Assembly: GCF_000772535.1 (NCBI RefSeq)
Contig: NZ_JSUM01000014.1
Coordinates: 186,001-250,000 of the forward strand
Source: Chelonobacter oris
GTDB taxonomy: Bacteria > Pseudomonadota > Gammaproteobacteria > Enterobacterales > Pasteurellaceae
Direction of reading: 5' to 3'
DNA length: 64,000 nucleotides
Shown here: in pieces, positions 59,160-64,000 of the stretch
How positions within the stretch are numbered: position 1 is the stretch's first letter
How the letters are laid out: each line of letters starts with the position of its first letter
Notes under the pieces: model-generated
Databases searched by the model: none
What the model was told of the DNA's origin: nothing
The model's input: the letters and a program-made list of their open reading frames with translations, nothing else
Translations under genes and position numbers: made by a program

Positions 59160-59950
59160 ACAAATAGCTCGTCTATATAATTTTGTGCAGGATAGTGAAA
59201 TTGCACCGGTCCGTCTTCCTGACCGGACAAAAATTGAATGACTCGCGGATCCTCGCTTTGTTTCAATTGTTCGGCACTGCCTTCGGCAATCACCGTCTGA
59301 TCCGCTACAATGTAGGCATAATCGGCAATACTCAAGACTTCCTGCACATCATGTGAAACCACAATCGAGGTCAACTTCAGGGTTTTATTCAATCGTTTTA
59401 TCAGGCTCACGATAACGCCCATGCTGATCGGATCCTGTCCGGTAAACGGCTCGTCATACATCACCAAATCCGGATCAAGCGCTACCGCTCTTGCCAATGC
59501 CACCCGCCGCGCCATACCACCGGAAAGCTCCGACGGCATTAGCCCGGCGGCACCGCGCAGTCCGACCGCTTCCAACTTCAATAACGTTAACTGTCGAACC
59601 AGCGCTTCCGGCAGATGACTGTGTTCTCGCAGCGGAAAAGCGACATTATCGAAGGTGGAAATATCGGTAAACAATGCTCCCGACTGAAACAGCATCCCCA
59701 TTCGTTTACGAACCTGATACAACCGGCTGTTCGACAAACGGGTAATATCCTCTCCGTCAAACAGAATTTGCCCCGAATCGGGAAACAGTTGCCCGCCGAT
59801 AAGCTTCAGCAGGGTTGTTTTGCCTATGCCGGAAGGTCCCATTATTGCGGTGATTTTACCCGTCTCAACCTTCAGATTAAGTCCTTGATAAATAGTTCTT
59901 GAGCCGCGTTTAAATATGAGATCTTTCACCTCAACTAAATATTTATTCAT
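59156..59950 (-). CDS. mlaF: Phospholipid ABC transporter ATPase MlaF
   Basis: ATPase of the Mla transporter, 264 residues. Walker [10 protein letters not shown] (38-46), signature [14 protein letters not shown] and Walker [14 protein letters not shown] are visible. The C-terminal extension ([18 protein letters not shown]) beyond the ABC fold resembles the MlaF segment that contacts its neighbour. It is the first gene of mlaFEDCB-ibaG-murA and is divergent from lptC; the 186-base gap has a possible rightward -10 (TTAGAA near 60090). Confidence 0.95.
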   Translation of the reverse strand: MNKYLVEVKDLIFKRGSRTIYQGLNLKVETGKITAIMGPSGIGKTTLLKLIGGQLFPDSGQILFDGEDITRLSNSRLYQVRKRMGMLFQSGALFTDISTFDNVAFPLREHSHLPEALVRQLTLLKLEAVGLRGAAGLMPSELSGGMARRVALARAVALDPDLVMYDEPFTGQDPISMGVIVSLIKRLNKTLKLTSIVVSHDVQEVLSIADYAYIVADQTVIAEGSAEQLKQSEDPRVIQFLSGQEDGPVQFHYPAQNYIDELFV

Positions 59951-60136
59951 TCTACGCCTTGGGTTACTTCGCTTACCGCAAATGGTAATCGGTTCAAATC
60001 TTGTATGAAATTCGCCGTAATGTCAAATACTCCCCTGTTTTGAGTCCGGATTAATTCTCTTGGACTTGCCTAAACACAGCAAATTTATGTTAGAATTTCA
60101 AATCCCTTAATTTTTGACTCTTCAGCAGGAAAGCAG

Positions 60137-60718
60137 ATGAACGTTCGCTGGAATATGATTCTGATCGTGATAACCCTGAGTTTGCTCGGCTGGTATTACA
60201 CCTTAAATCAGCAAGAGGAAAGCGCGCTGACCACCCGCATTCAGGCCGATAAAAGCCCGGATTATATTGCCAATCAAATGGAAACGACTCTCTATTCGCT
60301 CGACGGACGAAAACAATATGTCGCCAGCGCGGAACAGGTCGAATATTTTCAGCAAAGCGGCGACACCGTCTTTAAATCACCGGTGGTTTATCTGTTCGAA
60401 AGCGCCAAAAACAGCGATAATTTGGTGCGCAGCTGGAAACTGAGTGCCGATCAAGCAAAAATCACCAATGACAAAATGTTATACCTTGATAATAATGTGG
60501 CGATCGAAAGCTTATTGCCCGAAAGCAAGATTCACAGCCTTAAAACCTCAAGTGCGGTTGTCAATCTAACGACACAGGATATAACATCTGATACAATGGT
60601 CACTGTTGTCGGTCAAAGTTTCACCACAACGGGAAAAAGCATGGCCGGAAATCTTCGTCAACAGATTGCAACGTTAAAAGAGCAGGTACAAACCCATTAT
60701 GAAATTCAAAATAACTAA
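60137..60718 (+). CDS. lptC: LPS export protein LptC
   Basis: Inner-membrane anchored bitopic protein that takes LPS from LptBFG and passes it to LptA. It is 193 residues with an N-terminal helix (MILIVITLSLLGWYYTL) and a beta-jellyroll domain (MEATLYSLDG-type, here METTLYSLDGRKQYVASAEQ). The 3' end overlaps lptA by 20 bases. A USS encodes Ser-Ala-Val in mid-gene. kdsC/kdsD are not adjacent, unlike E. coli. Confidence 0.93.
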   Translation: MNVRWNMILIVITLSLLGWYYTLNQQEESALTTRIQADKSPDYIANQMETTLYSLDGRKQYVASAEQVEYFQQSGDTVFKSPVVYLFESAKNSDNLVRSWKLSADQAKITNDKMLYLDNNVAIESLLPESKIHSLKTSSAVVNLTTQDITSDTMVTVVGQSFTTTGKSMAGNLRQQIATLKEQVQTHYEIQNN

Positions 60719-61211
60719 ACCGCTGGTATTATTCAGTGCGCTGTTGCTCTCTTTTTCAGCGTCGGCATTAAAAAGCGATACCCAACAACCGATTAATGTC
60801 AGCTCCGACAACCAATCGTTGGATCTGGAAAACAACATCGTGACGTTTACCGATCACGTTGTGATTACGCAAGGATCGATTCTGATTCATGCCGATAAAG
60901 TGACGATTATCCGTCCTAACGCCAATGACGGCAACGGCAAAGAAAAAATCGACGCCAGCGGTAATCCGGTGACATTCCAACAACAGCTGGATAACGGCAA
61001 ATTGATCAACGGCAGCGCCGGCAAAGTGAATTATGATCTAGGCGCACAATACTTAGTGCTGACCGGCAATGCCCGCCTGAAACAACAGGACAGCCGGATT
61101 GAAGCCGACGTTATCACCTATGATGTGCAACAACAGAAAATGATCGCCAAAAACAGCGGCAAAGGGCGCGTTAAAACCGTTTTATATCCGTCGCAATTAC
61201 AACAAAAATAA
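60699..61211 (+). CDS. lptA: LPS export periplasmic bridge protein LptA
   Basis: Periplasmic protein forming the beta-jellyroll bridge for LPS to LptD. It is 170 residues: signal peptide MKFKITKPLVLFSALLLSFS ending ASA, then PINVSSDNQSLDLENNIVTF and GNPVTFQQQLDNGKLINGSA typical of LptA. It starts inside the end of lptC, so the two are translationally coupled. Confidence 0.95.
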   Translation: MKFKITKPLVLFSALLLSFSASALKSDTQQPINVSSDNQSLDLENNIVTFTDHVVITQGSILIHADKVTIIRPNANDGNGKEKIDASGNPVTFQQQLDNGKLINGSAGKVNYDLGAQYLVLTGNARLKQQDSRIEADVITYDVQQQKMIAKNSGKGRVKTVLYPSQLQQK

Positions 61212-61231
61212 CAGGTTAAGGTTAATATTTC

Positions 61232-61957
61232 ATGTCTATTCTTACGGCGCAAAATTTGGCCAAATCCTATAAAGGACGACAAGTCGTACACAACGTGAGC
61301 CTGACAGTCAATTCCGGCGAAATCGTCGGTTTGCTCGGCCCTAACGGCGCCGGCAAAACCACGACGTTTTATATGGTGGTCGGTTTAGTCAAAAACGATC
61401 ACGGTACAATTAAAATCGATGAACAGGACATTACCCTGTTACCGATGCATAACCGCGCACAACAGGGGATCGGCTACCTGCCGCAGGAAGCCTCGATTTT
61501 CCGTCGTCTGAGTGTTTATGACAACCTGATGGCGGTGCTGGAAATCCGCAAAGATCTGAACGGCAAACAGCGCCAACAACGGGCGGAAGAGCTTATCGAC
61601 GAATTCCACATCGATCATATCCGCAATAATCTGGGGCAATCCTTGTCCGGCGGCGAACGCCGTCGCGTTGAAATTGCACGGGCATTGGCAGTGAATCCGA
61701 AATTTATTCTGCTGGACGAACCGTTTGCCGGCGTGGATCCGATTTCGGTGATTGATATTAAAAAAATTATTCTGCATCTGAAAGATCGCGGTTTGGGTGT
61801 GCTGATTACCGATCACAACGTGCGAGAAACACTGGACGTCTGCGAACGGGCATACATTGTCAGCGCCGGTAACATGATCGCCACCGGAACCCCGAGAGAA
61901 ATTTTGGAAAATGAAGATGTGAAACGGGTTTATTTGGGCGATCAGTTCAAATTATAA
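61232..61957 (+). CDS. lptB: LPS export ABC transporter ATPase LptB
   Basis: ATPase of the LptBFG complex, 241 residues. It carries Walker [10 protein letters not shown] (36-44), signature [15 protein letters not shown], and Walker [33 protein letters not shown] is the usual N-terminus. It is in lptCAB and 20 bases after lptA. Confidence 0.97.
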   Translation: MSILTAQNLAKSYKGRQVVHNVSLTVNSGEIVGLLGPNGAGKTTTFYMVVGLVKNDHGTIKIDEQDITLLPMHNRAQQGIGYLPQEASIFRRLSVYDNLMAVLEIRKDLNGKQRQQRAEELIDEFHIDHIRNNLGQSLSGGERRRVEIARALAVNPKFILLDEPFAGVDPISVIDIKKIILHLKDRGLGVLITDHNVRETLDVCERAYIVSAGNMIATGTPREILENEDVKRVYLGDQFKL

Positions 61958-61990
61958 TCCCGTTTGTTCCGCAAGAGGGAGGACATATTA

Positions 61991-62509
61991 ATGAAGTTTA
62001 CTCATCTACTCACATCAGACAATATTCGCCAAGGCGTCATGGCCTCAAGCAAAAAACGTGTGCTTGAAATATTGAGCGAAATAGTCACCGCCCAAACCGG
62101 CGGCGAAACACAGATTTGCTTTGAAACGCTATGCGAACGGGAAAAGGTCGGCTGTACCGCACTTGGCAACGGTCTTGCCTTACCGCACGCCAAACTCCCG
62201 GAAGGCAGCAAACCCATTGCTATTTTTTTGCAGTTGGTTAATCCGATTGATTACAAAGCCTTGGATAATCGAGCGGTAGACTTAGTCTTTGCGCTGTTTA
62301 TTCCGGAAAATCTCTGCGCCAACTGCAAACCGCTATTGCCTGAAATCGCTAAAAAATTAAACAATAAAACGCTGATCAAACAGTTGCGTGCCGCACAAAG
62401 TGAAGAGGAAATCTGGAATATTTTCGCCAAACTGGATTTACACGAAGAACAAGACGGCTCGCCTACCGATCCGCAGCCTGAACACTCAGCGGAACACGCC
62501 GCCGCATAA
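61991..62509 (+). CDS. ptsN: PTS IIA-like nitrogen regulatory protein PtsN
   Basis: EIIA-Ntr phosphocarrier of 172 residues. His66 in [10 protein letters not shown] is the phosphorylation site. GGAGG lies before ATG 61991; a frame extension upstream is not homologous. In E. coli rpoN and hpf lie between lptB and ptsN; here they are missing, which fits the lack of sigma-54 in Haemophilus. The C-terminus ([20 protein letters not shown]) is a non-conserved tail. Confidence 0.93.
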   Translation: MKFTHLLTSDNIRQGVMASSKKRVLEILSEIVTAQTGGETQICFETLCEREKVGCTALGNGLALPHAKLPEGSKPIAIFLQLVNPIDYKALDNRAVDLVFALFIPENLCANCKPLLPEIAKKLNNKTLIKQLRAAQSEEEIWNIFAKLDLHEEQDGSPTDPQPEHSAEHAAA

Positions 62510-62529
62510 TCGGAATTAATGAGGGGAAT

Positions 62530-63387
62530 ATGGAACTGATTATCGTCAGCGGACGCTCCGGATCCGGTAAATCCGTAGCGTTACGCGCACTCGAAGATAT
62601 CGGTTATTATTGTATCGATAATCTGCCGCTTGCCTTATTTGCTCAATCGGTTGAAATCCTGACCCAAAAACAAGAGGCTGTCGCAATCAGTGTCGATATT
62701 CGTAATATGTCCGATTCCCCTGTGCAACTGGATCGTATCTTACAAAACCTTCCCGCTGAAATCCATGTAAAAATGATTTTCCTGGATTGCGATGCGGGCA
62801 CACTGATTCGGCGCTACAGCGACAGCCGCCGCCTTCACCCGCTCTCGGTAAAAAATGTCACGCTTGAAACAGCGATAGCACTCGAACGAGAATTATTAGA
62901 GCCTTTGTTCCAACAAGCCGATTTAGTGTTGGATACCTCATCTATTTCCACACATGAGCTGGCTGAAAAACTACGCCACTTCCTGCGTGGAAAATCGGAT
63001 AAAGAATTGAATATCGTCTTTGAATCCTTTGGTTTCAAATACGGCATTCCACTTGATGCCGATTATGTTTTTGACGTTCGTTTTTTACCGAACCCGCACT
63101 GGGATCCTGCGCTACGCCCAATGACCGGACTGGACGAAGCGGTTATTGATTTTCTGAATCGACATAATGAGGTGCATAATTTTATCTACACCACCCGTAA
63201 TTATATCGAAACCTGGCTGCCCTTGCTGGAACAGAATAACCGCAGTTATTTGACAGTCGCTATCGGCTGCACCGGCGGCAAACACCGCTCAGTCTATATA
63301 GCCCAACAGTTGGGCGAATATTTCTTAGGGCGCGGTAAAAAAGTACAAATCCAGCACACTTCACTCAGTAAACATAAATCCCCATAA
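62530..63387 (+). CDS. rapZ: RNase adapter protein RapZ
   Basis: In E. coli RapZ brings sRNA GlmZ to RNase E and senses glucosamine-6-phosphate, controlling GlmS. It is 285 residues. Walker A GRSGSGKS (8-15) and the CIDNLP segment sit at the N-terminus; the C-terminal domain has [19 protein letters not shown], the ligand site. The SD GAGGGG lies before ATG 62530. It is the last gene of the lpt cluster, followed by a tRNA gene. Confidence 0.95.
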   Translation: MELIIVSGRSGSGKSVALRALEDIGYYCIDNLPLALFAQSVEILTQKQEAVAISVDIRNMSDSPVQLDRILQNLPAEIHVKMIFLDCDAGTLIRRYSDSRRLHPLSVKNVTLETAIALERELLEPLFQQADLVLDTSSISTHELAEKLRHFLRGKSDKELNIVFESFGFKYGIPLDADYVFDVRFLPNPHWDPALRPMTGLDEAVIDFLNRHNEVHNFIYTTRNYIETWLPLLEQNNRSYLTVAIGCTGGKHRSVYIAQQLGEYFLGRGKKVQIQHTSLSKHKSP

Positions 63388-63394
63388 CCATTAC

Positions 63395-63471
63395 GAATGT
63401 GTAGCTCAGCCGGATAGAGCAATCCCCTCCTAAGGGATAGGTCGGCGGTTCGAATCCGCCCACATTCGCCA
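63395..63471 (+). tRNA. tRNA-Arg, anticodon CCU
   Basis: A 77-nt cloverleaf: acceptor GAATGTG pairs with CACATTC, discriminator G, and encoded CCA. The D arm AGCTCAGCCGGATAGAGCA, anticodon stem ATCCC/GGGAT with loop CTCCTAA (anticodon CCT, reading AGG), and T arm GGCGGTTCGAATCCGCC are all canonical. It starts seven bases after the rapZ stop. Confidence 0.96.
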
Positions 63472-63683
63472 TCATATAAATCTACTCTATTTTTGATTTA
63501 ACATCGGTTTTGTGATGATTGCCCTCTCTTTTTGATTTTACTCCTGATAAAATACGCGCCATCTGATTTTACCGATCGCAATAGGTTTACCGAACCGATT
63601 GGTCACAATCTGATTTTAAATATGATGACTCTCTTGCTTTGCCGGAGAGTTTTTCCTTTTATAACTAAAATGATGGAGCAGTT

Positions 63684-64000
63684 ATGTTTCTATTACAATT
63701 TGCCATAGTATTACTATGTATTTTAATCGGTGCCCGCATCGGCGGAATCGGTTTGGGAGTCATGGGGGGAGTCGGCTTGGCCATTTTAGCCTTCGGCTTC
63801 AATTTACAACCTACCAGCCCGCCAATCGATGTCATGTTGATGATTATGGCCGTTGTGTCTGCCGCCGCCGCCATGCAGGCAGCCGGTGGGTTAAACTACA
63901 TGATTCAAATTGCCACTCGCATCTTGCGCAAAAACCCAAAATACATCACTTTCATCGCCCCTGCGGTAACTTACATCTTTACCGTACTGGCCGGAACCGG
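63684..64000 (+). CDS. dcuB: Anaerobic C4-dicarboxylate transporter, DcuA/DcuB type (5' part)
   Basis: Inner-membrane carrier exchanging fumarate, malate or aspartate for succinate; it would feed FrdABCD. About 105 residues are present, cut by the window end. The N-terminus is hydrophobic with [60 protein letters not shown] and [15 protein letters not shown], all family-typical. LQPxxPPxDVML looks more like DcuB, while other parts resemble DcuA. GGAG precedes ATG 63684. The 212 bases between the tRNA and this gene contain no gene and no FNR box I would accept. Confidence 0.87.
   Translation, partial: MFLLQFAIVLLCILIGARIGGIGLGVMGGVGLAILAFGFNLQPTSPPIDVMLMIMAVVSAAAAMQAAGGLNYMIQIATRILRKNPKYITFIAPAVTYIFTVLAGT

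Noticed and set aside
63395-63471. tRNA-Arg as an integration site with an island downstream
   Set aside because: The next gene is an ordinary transporter and no integrase or direct repeat of the tRNA end is present within the window.
63472-63683. Possible FNR box before the Dcu carrier gene
   Set aside because: Several TTGAT half-sites are present but none has a matching ATCAA at the right spacing.

Overview
The window reads as ordinary chromosomal core of a Pasteurellaceae bacterium. The clearest sign is the short motif AAGTGCGGT (or ACCGCACTT), the uptake signal sequence (USS) of naturally competent Haemophilus, Pasteurella and Aggregatibacter-type species. By eye it occurs about once per kilobase on both strands, inside genes and between them. 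Gene content agrees: H. influenzae-type pilABCD and comABCDE competence genes, lptCAB-ptsN-rapZ without rpoN, and an HI0933-like flavoprotein next to nrf genes. The 9-base form points to the 'Hin' USS subclade rather than the 'Apl' subclade. I cannot fix the species. There is no prophage, insertion sequence, CRISPR array or obvious island. Coding density is high and most genes are full length.

Layout. 1-1.6 kb: the end of uppP and epmA, leftward. 2-5.3 kb: frdABCD with FNR-like boxes and a terminator. 5.3-8.9 kb: modABC divergent from modE across a ModE-type operator. 8.9-12.6 kb: pilABCD, with a competence-type CRP-S site shared with ampD. 13.4-17 kb: bamE, yejK, yejL, yejM. 17-25.7 kb: the formate-dependent nitrite reductase operon nrfABCD with its heme-assembly genes nrfE, dsbE and a CcmH/NrfF gene, plus an HI0933-like flavoprotein. 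26-35.5 kb: lipA, lipB, ybeD, dacA, rlpA, rodA, mrdA, rlmH, rsfS, then rhlB. 35.8-37.1 kb: rho. 37.2-46.4 kb: mrcA divergent from comABCDE (pilMNOPQ-like), followed by aroK, aroB and dam. 46.4-50.4 kb: a DciA-like gene, a SecM-like arrest peptide, secA and mutT. 50.5-55 kb: argD, a small broken helix-hairpin-helix gene, tldD and rng. 55-60 kb: murA, ibaG and mlaFEDCB. 60-64 kb: lptCAB, ptsN, rapZ, tRNA-Arg(CCU) and the start of a Dcu-type C4-dicarboxylate carrier.

How the genes work together. Three themes recur. (1) Anaerobic respiration: fumarate reductase, nitrite ammonification, molybdate supply for molybdoenzymes, and fumarate/succinate exchange, with FNR-like boxes upstream of frd and nrf. 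(2) DNA uptake: type IV pilin, its assembly machinery and the outer-membrane secretin, with USS targets spread through the same DNA. (3) Envelope building: PBP1A, PBP2, RodA, PBP5, RlpA, MurA, AmpD, UppP, Mla, Lpt, BamE, YejM and SecA.

The observations most worth a second look are a SecM-like stalling peptide with an unusual motif context, an in-frame TGA splitting a small conserved-looking gene, a 59-nt G-free leader before rho, and paired inverted USSs that form hairpins at gene ends, between nrfA and nrfB, and between secM and secA. I found no convincing wholly new multi-gene system.
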